Source: Galactobacter sp.
Lineage (GTDB): Bacteria; Actinomycetota; Actinomycetes; Actinomycetales; Micrococcaceae
Length of the DNA: 26,376 nucleotides
Reading direction: 5' to 3'
Assembly (NCBI RefSeq): GCF_022712295.1
Contig: NZ_JALAGT010000015.1
Location: 1-26,376 of the forward strand
Shown here: piece after piece, positions 8,173-16,459 of the stretch
How positions within the stretch are numbered: position 1 is the stretch's first letter
Layout: each line of letters opens with the position of its first letter
Notes under the pieces: model-generated
Told to the model about the DNA's origin: nothing
What the model saw: only the letters and a program-made list of their open reading frames with translations
The model's database searches: none
Made by a program: the position numbers and the translations under genes

Positions 8173-8292
8173 GAGCCTGGTTCCCACCGTGGAGCTGGTG
8201 GGCTACCGGCTCCTCAGTGAAAACGCGGCTCAATCACGACGCTGAGGTGGGAACCCGGCTCCATTTCAACGCCCAAAGTGGAGACCGGGCTC
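8173..8292. repeat. Three iterations of GAGCCKGGTTCCCACC-like motif
   Basis: Copy 1 on plus, 8173-8188 (GAGCCTGGTTCCCACC). Copy 2 on minus, 8246-8261 (GAGCCGGGTTCCCACC, one mismatch to copy 1). Copy 3 on minus, 8277-8292 (GAGCCCGGTCTCCACT, more diverged). Copies 1 and 2 face each other and can pair as a long-range stem. Function unknown. Confidence 0.45.
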
Positions 8293-8363
8293 GGACCGCC
8301 GGGAGCCCTACCGAACCGGCCCGCCACAGAGCGTCACACGGCCCTGCAACCCTGGGGCAAACC

Positions 8364-8391
8364 TTGACGCCCCGATAGTTACCGGTAACAT
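8364..8391 (+). promoter_or_regulatory. Candidate promoter of the GH43 gene
   Basis: TTGACG (8364-8369), a 16-bp spacer and TAACAT (8386-8391), about 90 bp before the GH43 start codon. The -10 box is covered by the palindrome described next, which would allow repression. Sequence match only. Confidence 0.45.
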
Positions 8392-8412
8392 CAATGAGCG
8401 TTGTGACCGGTC
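8378..8412. promoter_or_regulatory. Paired ACCGGT-centred palindromes (candidate operator)
   Basis: GTTACCGGTAAC (8378-8389) is a perfect 12-bp palindrome overlapping the putative -10. GACCGGTC (8405-8412), flanked by TTGT and ACAA, is a second one with its centre 25 bp downstream. The central CG is typical of LacI/GalR-family operators. This suggests substrate-controlled expression of the surface glycosidase. The regulator is not identified. Confidence 0.45.
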
Positions 8413-8481
8413 CCACAAGTATGTAGCTGGCACCGCAACCGAGCAGGTCCCCTGATCAACGTCGATTCGAGGAAGTCCCCG

Positions 8482-11400
8482 ATGACCAAACGTCGTGCAC
8501 TCATACCCGCCCTCCTGGTAGCACCCCTCTTGGTGCTACCGGCCCCCATCGCGGCAGCCACGCCGGCAAGCGCACCGGCAGCGCCGGCCGCAGCAACCAC
8601 CCCCAAGGCGCCCGAAGCAGCGCAGACCAAGACCGCGCCGGCCGCCATAACCCCGGCCAAGACCCCAGGTCAGCCGGACAACACCACCGACTACCTCTTC
8701 GCCTACTTCACCGGAGACGAACGAAGCTCCACCGATGAGCAGATGTACTTCTCCACCTCGGAGGACGGCGCCCAGTGGCACGATCTCCGCAAGGCCGGCG
8801 ACCCCGTCCTGTCGTGGGACAAGCAAGAAAAGGGCGTCCGCGACCCGTACCTGGTCCGCTCGGGCGACGGGAAGAAGACCTACCTCATCGCCACGGACCT
8901 GAGCATCTACCACCGTGGCGGCTGGGGCAACGCCAACGCCACCAACACCGGCAGCAAGGACCTGGTGGTCTGGGAATCCGAGGACCTCGTGAACTGGTCC
9001 GAGCCGCGGGCCGTGGATGTGGCCTCCAAGATCGAGGGCGCTGGCATGGCCTGGGCTCCGGAGGCCTTCTGGGACCCCGACAAGCAGCAGTACATGGTCT
9101 ACTGGGCCACCGCGTCCACCCCGGAGAACACCAACGGGGACCGCACCAACATGTATTACTCCACCACCAAGGACTTCAAGACCTTCACGGACCCGGTGAA
9201 GTGGATCGACCGGGACCACTCCATCATCGACACCACCATCATGAAGGCAGAAGACGGTTGGTACTACCGCGCCTCGGGCGACGGTCAGATCACCATCGAG
9301 CGCACCAAGAACCCTTATGCCACCTCCACGGCGGCGAGCGCCGCGGATGAGAAGAACGTGGGCGAGGGCCAGTGGGCGTACGTCGGCACTCTGGCGGACA
9401 CCTTCGGTACGCAGGCCTACAGCGGCGCCAAGCTGGAGGGTCCCGAGCTCTTCCGCTACAACGATGACGACATCGTCACCGTGAACGGCGTGGAGATGCC
9501 CTACGGCCTCATGGCAGATCAGTACGGAGAGGGCAAGGGCTACCTGCCCTTCCGCACCGCTGATGTGAACTCCACCGACAAGGCGCAGTGGTCCACCGCG
9601 GACGACGTGGACTTCGGCGACCTCAAGAAGCGCCACGGCACCATCCTGCCCATCACGGCGGAGGAGAAGCAGCGCATCGAGGCCACCTATGACAAGAACA
9701 AGCCCGTGGAGCCGGTGGACCCCGACGAGGCGGGCTCCGACCCGATCGCGGCCTACGACTTCGAGGACGCCGCAGCGCCGGGCAAGGACACCACCGGCAA
9801 CGGCAACGACCTGGTACTGAAGGGCAACGCTGAGATCAAGCAGCCGGAGGGTCGCGATTCAGCGGCACTCAGCCTGGCCGGCAAGGGCCAGTACGCCGAA
9901 CTCCCCGAAGGCCTGCTGGACCGCCGCAACGAGATCACCGTGGAGTTCTCGTCCCGCTCCCGCGCCTCGAGCGGGAACTTCTTCTCCTTCGCCCTGGGCG
10001 CCGATCAGAACCGCTACCTGTTCACCCGCCTGCGCGGGGACAGCGCGTACGCGGCCATCACCAAGAACTCGTACCAGAACGAGTCCGGCACCACCGGTTC
10101 CATCGACACCACGGGTGCCTGGCACGACTACACGCTGACGCTCACCAAGAATCATCTGGCGCTCTACGCTGACGGCAACCTATTGGGCGAAACCGACACC
10201 AAGACCGCCGTCACGGACCTCGGCACCGACCTGAAGTCCTACCTGGGCAAGTCGCTCTACGCCGCGGACGGCACCTACAACGGAGATTTCGACGACGTGC
10301 GCATCTACAACTACGCCAAGTCCGCCTCCGAGGTGCAGGGCCCGGCCTCATCCCTGTCCGTCGAGGACACCGAGCAGATCCTGTCGCAGCGCACCACCAC
10401 TGCTGAGGACGGCTCCGTCACCAAGAAGATCGTGCTGGACCACTGGGCGGACCCCAAGACGGGCAAGACCTCGGACAAGTCAAAGACCTCCTTCGACTAC
10501 ACGGTCCCCGAGGGCGCCACGATCAAGGACGCTGACGGGAAGACCCTGACCGCAGCGGACCTCAACAAGATCACCGACTACTCCGAGCCGCTGAAGCTCA
10601 CCGTCACCGACGCAGACGGCAAGACGACGAACCTGACCATCGGCGTCGAGGTCATCGTGACCCCGATCCGCATCGCCGGCGACGAGGCCAAGGCGTCCGG
10701 CATCGGGGAGAAGGACCCCACCGGCAACGAGGGGTGGAAGTTCTTCGCCGACCCGGAGATCACCGCCCATGACGGCAAGTACTACATCTTCCCCACCACG
10801 GACGGTTACGCGGACTGGGCCGGGCACACCATCCACGCGTTCGTCTCCGACGATCTGGTCACGTGGAAGGACCAGGGCGCGGTCGTTGACCTGAAGAAGG
10901 ACTCGGACCAAATGCCCGACGGTCGGTCCGAGAAGGCGTGGGCGCCCGCCTTCGCGGAGCGCGACGGTAAGTTCTATCTCTACTTCTCCGGCAACGGGCA
11001 GGTGAATGTCGCGGTCTCCGATCCCGCCAAGGGCGGCACCATCGCCAGCGGCTATGAGATCCAGAACGTCAAGGTGGAGTCCAGCATCGACCCGGGCGTC
11101 TTCCAGGACCCGCAGACCGGGAAGTGGTGGATGACCTGGGGGCAGAACGAGGGCATGTACGCCGAGCTGAACGATGACATGACCGGCATCAAGCCGGGCA
11201 CCACGGTGAAGACGAACGCCACCAAGGACATCCGCGAGGCCTCCTACATCACCGCCCGCAAATGGAACGGGAAGTGGACCTACTACTACACGTACTCCAT
11301 CGACGACACCAACAGCCCCAACTACAAGGTCGCCTACGCCACCGCTGACACGCTGGAGGGCGACGGCACCCAGTGGACCTTCCGGGGCGACGTGTTGAAG

Positions 11401-12459
11401 AAGGACCTGGACAAGGGCATCCTCGGTACCGCACACCAGTCCGTGCTGCAGGTTCCCGGGACCGACGACTGGTACATGGCCTACCACGCGTTCCTCACCG
11501 ACGAGATGCGTCCGCGCGGCAACGACTCCACGCATGGCGGCAAGCAGATCGCCACGGGCAACAAGCGCGAGGTCCGCATCAACAAGATGACCTACACGGA
11601 ACCGACCGAGGCTGAGACCGAGGCCGGCGAGGTGCCGCTCATCAAGCCCATGGAGGTCACCTACGAGGGCGTGAACCCGGAGACCATCCCCGTGGTCGCC
11701 ATCGCAGGAGCGGACTCCGCTGATGCCGTATCCACTCGCACGGCGCCGTCCGGTGCCGTGACACTGGCGGCGGAAACGTCCGCAGAAACCCCGGTCGGTA
11801 CCGAGGTGACGGCCTCCTTCAACGAGGGCTGGGAGGGCGTCTCCTTCCAGTGGTACCGCGGCGATTCCGAGATCGACGGCGCCACTGGCGCCTCCTACAC
11901 CCCCACGGCGGACGACGAGGGGCAGGAACTCAGCGTCCGCGCCGTCGGGCAGTCCACCACGGGCGTGCTGGGCAACGACGGCACCGCGGCATCCCGCACC
12001 GAGGAGCTGACCTCCGGGGCCATCACGGTCGTGGCCGCCGATGATGAGGACGGTGACGAGGAAGGCACCGATCCTGACGGAGACGGTGACACCGGAGCAG
12101 GCGACGGTTCCGAGGCCGATGGGGACGGAAATGGCTCCGGAGACGACGGTTCCGGAGACAATGCCTCGGACAACACCTCCGGTAGCGGTGGATCCGGAGA
12201 TGATTCTGCCGCTGAAGGCTCGAGCTCCCCTGCCGGTACGGACGGGGGCGGCACCGCCCCGGGCACGGATCCCGATTCCGCTGCCGGCAACGGGAACGGA
12301 CAGCCGGCTGGATCGGACCACGGTCCCACTTCCGTCTCCGGACACCAGGCCGGTCTGGCCCACACGGGTTCGCCCATGGTGGCCCCGTTGGTCGTGACGG
12401 GCGTGCTCGTCCTGTTCGGCGCGGCGTTGTTGGTCCTGCGTAAGCGGCTGCGTCACTGA
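8482..12459 (+). CDS. Sortase-anchored tandem GH43 glycoside hydrolase with LamG-like module
   Basis: Extracellular 1325-aa polysaccharide-degrading enzyme. An N-terminal signal peptide (about 1-27) is followed by an Ala/Pro-rich spacer. GH43 domain 1 (about 60-400) has the catalytic set D121 (VRDPYLV), D250 (SIIDTTIM) and E319 (LEGPEL). A LamG/concanavalin-like module (about 420-618) starts AAYDFEDAA and closes DFDDVRIYNY. An Ig-like connector leads to GH43 domain 2 (about 745-1075) with D757 (FADPEI), D870 (SIDPGVF) and E919 (REASYI). Then come a further Ig-like repeat, an acidic Gly/Asp/Ser-rich wall-spanning linker, and the sorting signal L1292-A-H-T-G1296, hydrophobic segment and RKRLRH tail. 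The LAxTG motif indicates class E sortase anchoring. Both five-bladed propellers look active. GH43 enzymes act on arabinans, arabinoxylans or galactans; the exact substrate is not readable here. The gene is monocistronic, with its own regulated promoter and terminator. Confidence 0.9.
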   Translation: MTKRRALIPALLVAPLLVLPAPIAAATPASAPAAPAAATTPKAPEAAQTKTAPAAITPAKTPGQPDNTTDYLFAYFTGDERSSTDEQMYFSTSEDGAQWHDLRKAGDPVLSWDKQEKGVRDPYLVRSGDGKKTYLIATDLSIYHRGGWGNANATNTGSKDLVVWESEDLVNWSEPRAVDVASKIEGAGMAWAPEAFWDPDKQQYMVYWATASTPENTNGDRTNMYYSTTKDFKTFTDPVKWIDRDHSIIDTTIMKAEDGWYYRASGDGQITIERTKNPYATSTAASAADEKNVGEGQWAYVGTLADTFGTQAYSGAKLEGPELFRYNDDDIVTVNGVEMPYGLMADQYGEGKGYLPFRTADVNSTDKAQWSTADDVDFGDLKKRHGTILPITAEEKQRIEATYDKNKPVEPVDPDEAGSDPIAAYDFEDAAAPGKDTTGNGNDLVLKGNAEIKQPEGRDSAALSLAGKGQYAELPEGLLDRRNEITVEFSSRSRASSGNFFSFALGADQNRYLFTRLRGDSAYAAITKNSYQNESGTTGSIDTTGAWHDYTLTLTKNHLALYADGNLLGETDTKTAVTDLGTDLKSYLGKSLYAADGTYNGDFDDVRIYNYAKSASEVQGPASSLSVEDTEQILSQRTTTAEDGSVTKKIVLDHWADPKTGKTSDKSKTSFDYTVPEGATIKDADGKTLTAADLNKITDYSEPLKLTVTDADGKTTNLTIGVEVIVTPIRIAGDEAKASGIGEKDPTGNEGWKFFADPEITAHDGKYYIFPTTDGYADWAGHTIHAFVSDDLVTWKDQGAVVDLKKDSDQMPDGRSEKAWAPAFAERDGKFYLYFSGNGQVNVAVSDPAKGGTIASGYEIQNVKVESSIDPGVFQDPQTGKWWMTWGQNEGMYAELNDDMTGIKPGTTVKTNATKDIREASYITARKWNGKWTYYYTYSIDDTNSPNYKVAYATADTLEGDGTQWTFRGDVLKKDLDKGILGTAHQSVLQVPGTDDWYMAYHAFLTDEMRPRGNDSTHGGKQIATGNKREVRINKMTYTEPTEAETEAGEVPLIKPMEVTYEGVNPETIPVVAIAGADSADAVSTRTAPSGAVTLAAETSAETPVGTEVTASFNEGWEGVSFQWYRGDSEIDGATGASYTPTADDEGQELSVRAVGQSTTGVLGNDGTAASRTEELTSGAITVVAADDEDGDEEGTDPDGDGDTGAGDGSEADGDGNGSGDDGSGDNASDNTSGSGGSGDDSAAEGSSSPAGTDGGGTAPGTDPDSAAGNGNGQPAGSDHGPTSVSGHQAGLAHTGSPMVAPLVVTGVLVLFGAALLVLRKRLRH

Positions 12460-12471
12460 CGCATCAAGCTG

Positions 12472-12529
12472 AAAGCCCGGCCCTGGGCTCCACTGGTCAT
12501 TACGAACCGGGAGAGCAGGGCCGGGTTTT
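12472..12529. terminator. Bidirectional terminator between GH43 gene and frlD
   Basis: A perfect 10-bp stem CCCGGCCCTG (12476-12485) with CAGGGCCGGG (12516-12525) is extended by an A-rich foot opposite TTTT (12526-12529). The T tract follows the stem on plus and CTTT follows it on minus, so it can end both converging transcripts. The 30-nt loop is longer than usual. Confidence 0.75.
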
Positions 12530-12558
12530 CGTCTTTGGGCCGTGCTCCCGGAAGGTCA

Positions 12559-13416
12559 TCACAGCGGAATCGCGACCGGCCTCTGCTCCACGGGGATGTC
12601 GTCGAAGTCCATGGCCCGGCCGAAGGCACCGTTGAACCCGCAGGCCCGCGCCGCCGCCTTGGCACCGGCCAACGCGGCATCGGCGACCGAGGCACCGGAG
12701 TAAAGCTCATACAGGAACCCGGAGATGAAGCCGTCGCCCGCGCCGAGGGTGTCCACCGGGTCCACGCGATGCGTACCCTGCACGAACCCGCCGTCGGCCG
12801 AGGCCACCCACGCGCCCTCGGCACCGAGCGTCACCACCGCCGTGGTGCAGCCCAGGCGCAGGGCGTGGGCGGCCAGCGCCTCGACCTCGGCCCGCGGCAT
12901 CCCTGCACCGGAGAAGAACGCATGACTCACGTGCGGGCACACCTGCGCCACGTACTCGTCCCCATGCTCGTCGGAGAAGTCGAAGGACACCGGCCCCAGC
13001 GCAGCCAGCTCGGCCAGCCGATCCTCGAGCGACGAGTACACACTTGTGTGCGCCACATCCGCGGCAGCCACGGCGACCAGATCGTCCTCGGTGAGCCGCA
13101 AGCGCAGCGCATGCTGCACTCCCCCGCGATTGGTCCCCACGAAGCGTCGATCCCCGTCGGCATCCAACGCCACCTGCGGAGACCCCGTGGGCCCCACCGT
13201 ACGGCGCACCAAGGACGTGTCCACACCCTCCGCCTCGATGGACGTCAGCAGATGATCACCCTGGACGTCGGTGCCGACGATCCCGATGTACCCGTTGCCC
13301 CGCGCCCCCAGTTGCGCCGTGTACACGGCCACGTTCACCGCGTTGCCGCCTGGATACAGTTTCCCCTCATCGACATAGTGGTCCAGCACGTTGTCGCCGA
13401 TCCCCAGGAGTCGCAT
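12559..13416 (-). CDS. frlD: Fructoselysine 6-kinase-like PfkB sugar kinase
   Basis: Cytoplasmic 285-aa PfkB/ribokinase-family kinase expected to phosphorylate an imported Amadori compound at C6. It begins IGDNVLDHY and carries signature 1 as GGNAVNVAVY (23-32), FDFSD (145-149) and signature 2 DTLGAGDGF (222-230) with catalytic base D228. The IGDNxxDxY start, GGNAVNVAVY, FDFSD and the ACGFNGAFG near the end are shared with E. coli and Bacillus FrlD. This separates it from ribokinase or fructokinase. It is the last gene of the minus-strand operon after the SIS deglycase gene, separated from it by 130 bp with strong secondary structure. FrlD is the best fit; a kinase for a related fructosamine is the alternative. 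Confidence 0.85.
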   Translation of the reverse strand: MRLLGIGDNVLDHYVDEGKLYPGGNAVNVAVYTAQLGARGNGYIGIVGTDVQGDHLLTSIEAEGVDTSLVRRTVGPTGSPQVALDADGDRRFVGTNRGGVQHALRLRLTEDDLVAVAAADVAHTSVYSSLEDRLAELAALGPVSFDFSDEHGDEYVAQVCPHVSHAFFSGAGMPRAEVEALAAHALRLGCTTAVVTLGAEGAWVASADGGFVQGTHRVDPVDTLGAGDGFISGFLYELYSGASVADAALAGAKAAARACGFNGAFGRAMDFDDIPVEQRPVAIPL

Positions 13417-13436
13417 TCTTCCCTCATGTTCCTACG

Positions 13437-13458
13437 GCGTCCCACGTACGTGGGACGC
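13437..13458. promoter_or_regulatory. 22-bp perfect palindrome upstream of frlD
   Basis: Two 11-bp arms, GCGTCCCACGT and its exact reverse complement, abut without a spacer 21 bp before the frlD start. It may be an operator for an internal promoter or a structure affecting frlD translation. The centre is TA, unlike the CG-centred LacI operators nearby. Confidence 0.45.
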
Positions 13459-13470
13459 GATTGCGTCGTG

Positions 13471-13527
13471 ATGCCCGACGGCGTGTGCCCGCCTTCGTCG
13501 CGAAGGCGAGCACCCGCCGTCGTGCAT
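13471..13527. terminator. 57-nt long hairpin between frlB-like gene and frlD
   Basis: Two arms of 27 nt with about three mismatches enclose a 3-nt loop (TCG); the inner 8 bp (CGCCTTCG/CGAAGGCG) and GACGGC/GCCGTC pair perfectly. No T tract. Located in the 130-bp gap, it may be a partial terminator, attenuator or mRNA-stabilising element that sets frlD level relative to the upstream genes. Confidence 0.55.
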
Positions 13528-13546
13528 GGTGTTCAATGGTGGTGGC

Positions 13547-14548
13547 TCAGTACTCCATGCGCCACATGTAGCGGCGCACGCTGAGCGGGTGGCCGCGGTG
13601 ATCGGCCAGCGCGTCCGCATACATCCGCAGCCACTTCCCGAAGACGATGACACTCAGGTAGCCGCGCAGGTCCTCTGCCACTTCGCTCAAGTCCAGACTC
13701 TCGGCGTCCAGCACCACGACGTCGTCGGAGTACTTGCTCACGAAGTTCACGCCGCGCTCATCCAGCGGCCGGGTCTCGCCGTTGCCCACCAGAACGATGA
13801 ACGGCACGTCGGTGTCGGTGATCTCGAAGGGCCCGTGGAAGTACTCGCCGGCATGGATGGCAGCGGAATGCATCCACTGCATCTCCTGCAGCAGGCAGAT
13901 GGAGAAGGCGTAGGCCTCGTGGAAGTTGGAGCCGGAGCCCATGGTGTAGACCAGCTCGTGCTTCTTGTGGGCCCTGCCCCAGGCATCCGCGACGTCCACG
14001 TTTCCGGCACGTACTGCGGCGAGCACCGGGTTCAGCGCGGACAACGATGCGTCCAGGGCCTGACCCTTGGTGTTGCCCTCACGCTCGGCCAACAGGCCGA
14101 ATACGATCCGGTAGAGGACTCCCTCGGAGGAATCATGTAGGTCGATGTCGGGACCGTGGACGTAGGTGACCACCTGGTCCGCGTTCTGCGCCAGCGGGGA
14201 GGCGGGATCGTTGGTGATCGCGATGACCAGCGCACCGTGCTCACGTCCATAGGCCGCGGCATTGACGGTCTCCGGCGTGGTGCCGGAATGGGAGCACGTG
14301 ATGACCACCGACTTGGCACCCAACCCCTTGGGCCCCCGGTGGATGAACTCGTTGGCGTTGAGATGGTGCGCCGCGATGGCCTCCGACTCGTGATCCAGGA
14401 CGTACTTGGCCGGGCCGAGCACCGCGAAGGATCCACCACATGCTGCGAGGTAGACGTTGCCGACCGTTTCGCGTGCTGCGATGGCTGCCACGGCCTCCTG
14501 GACCTGGCTCTGGATGTCCTCTGGCTTGTTGACGATGACGTCACTCAC
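13547..14548 (-). CDS. frlB: SIS-domain protein, FrlB-like fructosamine-6-phosphate deglycase
   Basis: Sugar isomerase (SIS) fold protein of 333 aa, predicted to cleave a 6-phosphorylated Amadori compound into glucose 6-phosphate and the free amine. First SIS half: YLAACGGSFAVLGPAKYVL (33-51) and SHSGTTPETVNAAAYG, the phosphosugar-binding Ser/Thr loop. Second half: MGSGSNFHEAYAFS, then GEYFHGPFEI and the terminal RRYMWRMEY, which mirror FrlB (ESGEFRHGPLEI and a C-terminal RRYYGGLVEY-like end). The start codon is GTG with AAGGAA about 10 nt upstream. It sits 69 bp after the permease gene and is followed by the kinase gene, the classic frl order of transporter, SIS and kinase. Which amine is released cannot be told. 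Confidence 0.8.
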   Translation of the reverse strand: MSDVIVNKPEDIQSQVQEAVAAIAARETVGNVYLAACGGSFAVLGPAKYVLDHESEAIAAHHLNANEFIHRGPKGLGAKSVVITCSHSGTTPETVNAAAYGREHGALVIAITNDPASPLAQNADQVVTYVHGPDIDLHDSSEGVLYRIVFGLLAEREGNTKGQALDASLSALNPVLAAVRAGNVDVADAWGRAHKKHELVYTMGSGSNFHEAYAFSICLLQEMQWMHSAAIHAGEYFHGPFEITDTDVPFIVLVGNGETRPLDERGVNFVSKYSDDVVVLDAESLDLSEVAEDLRGYLSVIVFGKWLRMYADALADHRGHPLSVRRYMWRMEY

Positions 14549-14617
14549 GAGGTGTGTTTCCTTGTCTTTTGGTGGGGTGTTTGATCTGCGTACCCGCGCG
14601 GGTTGCGACGGGTAGTG

Positions 14618-15526
14618 TTACTTGGAGGAGCCTGCCGTCAGGCCGCGAACGAACTGCTTCTGGCCCAACAGGAAGGTGATGATCACCGGGATCGCAGCGA
14701 TGACCAGGGCCGCGAAGAGTGCGGACCAGTCCGTGGTGAGCTTGCCCTGCATCTGGGCCAGACCCACCGGCAGGGTCAGCTTGTCCGGGGAATCGATGAA
14801 CACCAGAGCGAAGGCGAACTCGTTCCAGGAGAAGATCACCTGCAGCACCGCGGCTGCGGCCAGGATGGGCTTGCACAGCGGCAGGATGATCTGCCAGAAG
14901 GTGCGCCAGCTGGAGGCTCCGTCCAGGGTGGCCGCCTCTTCCAGCTCACCCGGAAGATCGATCATGTAGGACCGGATCAGGAACGTGGTGAACGGAACGC
15001 GGAAGGCCACGTAGAGGATCACCAGTGCCGTGCGTGTGTCATACAGCCCGATCGCGGACATGAGGTTGAACAGCGGGACCAGCGCCACCGTGGGAGCCAG
15101 CATCAGGCCACCCAGGATGAACATCAGTACCGGGCCGGCGAAGGGTATGTGCAGCCGGGAGAGCGGGTATGCGGCGAACGCCGAGATCACCACCACCAGC
15201 ACGATCGAGATGACGGTGACCCAGAGGGAGTTGCCGAAGAACCCGACCACGCCCTGGTCCACGGCCCCCTTGTAGCCGTCCAGGCTGGGATTCTTGGGCA
15301 GGCCGAAGGGATCGTTGAAGATCTCCTGCGAGGCCTTGAAGGAGCCGATGATCATCCAGACCAGCGGGTAGATCACCGCCACCACGAGGATGCCCAGCAG
15401 GACCCAGACCAGGGGCCGCACCCCGTACTTGGATCCCTTGGAGAGCTTGTGCTTGGGCATCTCCGCGGTGCGGAACTTCAGGCGCTTGCCCGGAGGGATG
15501 GTGGGGTTGGGGTCGGTGACGCTCAT
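14618..15526 (-). CDS. Carbohydrate ABC transporter permease (FrlM/MalG-like)
   Basis: Inner-membrane permease of 302 aa, CUT1-type. A cytoplasmic N-terminus is followed by TM1 (about 39-61) and further hydrophobic helices. The EAA coupling motif is EEAATLDGA near 196-204, where the ATPase docks. The C-terminal QKQFVRGLTAGSSK tail is typical of MalG-family members. The start ATG overlaps the stop of the preceding permease gene (ATGA), with GGTGGA 6-7 nt upstream, so the two are translationally coupled. An open frame continues further upstream but is only a shadow of the neighbour. Confidence 0.92.
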   Translation of the reverse strand: MSVTDPNPTIPPGKRLKFRTAEMPKHKLSKGSKYGVRPLVWVLLGILVVAVIYPLVWMIIGSFKASQEIFNDPFGLPKNPSLDGYKGAVDQGVVGFFGNSLWVTVISIVLVVVISAFAAYPLSRLHIPFAGPVLMFILGGLMLAPTVALVPLFNLMSAIGLYDTRTALVILYVAFRVPFTTFLIRSYMIDLPGELEEAATLDGASSWRTFWQIILPLCKPILAAAAVLQVIFSWNEFAFALVFIDSPDKLTLPVGLAQMQGKLTTDWSALFAALVIAAIPVIITFLLGQKQFVRGLTAGSSK

Positions 15527-16413
15527 ACCAGTTCCACCTTTTTCTTGTTGGCCCGGATGATCTGGAACAGTCCGGCACCGAAAGTGATGATGAAGATGAT
15601 GGTGGCCAACGCTGCCGCGTAGCCCATGCGGTCCGCCGTGAAGGCGTTGTAGTACAGCCAGGTACCGAGCACCTGCGTGGAGTTGTTGGGGCCGCCGCTG
15701 GTCATGACCTGGACCTCGTTGAAGACCAGGAACGCTCCGGAGAGCGTCGTGATGATCATCAGCGTGGTCATCTGCCGCACCATGGGGACGGTGATGGTGA
15801 AGAAGGAGCGGATGGGGCCGGCACCCTCGATCTGCGCCGCCTCGTACAGCTCCCGCGGCACCTTCTGCATCGCCACCACGAACAACAGGGTGGTGTAGCC
15901 GAAGTTCAACCACTGGCTCATGATGATGATGGAGCCCATGGCCGTGCCGCTCTCACCGAGCCAGGCCCGCTGGAGATTCCCCAGCCCGATCACGTCGAGG
16001 AACTCGTTGAAGACACCGATGTTGGGGTCAAGCATGAACGTGAAGAGGATGCCGCCCACGGTGATGGAGACGGTGGCCGGGATGAAGTAGATGATCCGCA
16101 GCGCTCCGGAGAGCTTGCGTCCCACGAAGAACTCCAGGCACGCGGCCAGGGCCATGGCTCCGGCCACCTGCACCATGAGGGACACGATCGCGAAGGCGAC
16201 GTTGTTCCCGAGCGCCTGCCAGAACACGGGGTCGTGGAAGGCCCGGACGTAATTGTCCATACCCACGAATTCGGGCTGCTGGAAGGCACCCCACTTGTAG
16301 GTGGACATCGCGAAGTTGGAGACGATGGGGTAGTAGACGAAGATCCCGACCAGCAGGAACGCCGGTACGAGCCACAACAGATTCCGCCAGGCGGCATTGC
16401 GGGAGAGTCTCAT
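15523..16413 (-). CDS. Carbohydrate ABC transporter permease (FrlN/MalF-like)
   Basis: Sugar-type ABC permease of 296 aa with six predicted membrane segments. The first is NLLWLVPAFLLVGIFVYYPIV (11-31), the usual MalF/UgpA-type start. The EAA loop is EAAQIEGAGPIRSF (191-204). It pairs with the next permease, with which it overlaps by 4 bp, to form the channel for the substrate delivered by the upstream binding protein. It starts 46 bp after the binding-protein gene with GAGG as ribosome site. No ABC ATPase gene is present in the locus, so a shared MsmX/UgpC-type ATPase encoded elsewhere is needed. Confidence 0.92.
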   Translation of the reverse strand: MRLSRNAAWRNLLWLVPAFLLVGIFVYYPIVSNFAMSTYKWGAFQQPEFVGMDNYVRAFHDPVFWQALGNNVAFAIVSLMVQVAGAMALAACLEFFVGRKLSGALRIIYFIPATVSITVGGILFTFMLDPNIGVFNEFLDVIGLGNLQRAWLGESGTAMGSIIIMSQWLNFGYTTLLFVVAMQKVPRELYEAAQIEGAGPIRSFFTITVPMVRQMTTLMIITTLSGAFLVFNEVQVMTSGGPNNSTQVLGTWLYYNAFTADRMGYAAALATIIFIITFGAGLFQIIRANKKKVELV

Positions 16414-16459
16414 GAGGTGCCTCGTGGGGTGTGGTGAGAATGAGTGGGGTCGGTTCGCA

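Larger units (their letters stand above)
8126..8481. other. 356-bp divergent intergenic region between mpg and the GH43 gene
   Basis: No credible gene. It contains three related copies of a 16-bp motif (8173-8292), a plausible plus-strand promoter (8364-8391), and two ACCGGT-centred palindromes near that promoter. The stretch from about 8412 to the GH43 start contains GAGGAAGT shortly before the ATG as ribosome binding site. Confidence 0.6.

Noticed and set aside
14592..14603. ACCCGCGCGGGT palindrome between permease and SIS genes
   Set aside because: Short GC-only palindromes are expected in such DNA and it has no link to promoter elements or the regulon motif.
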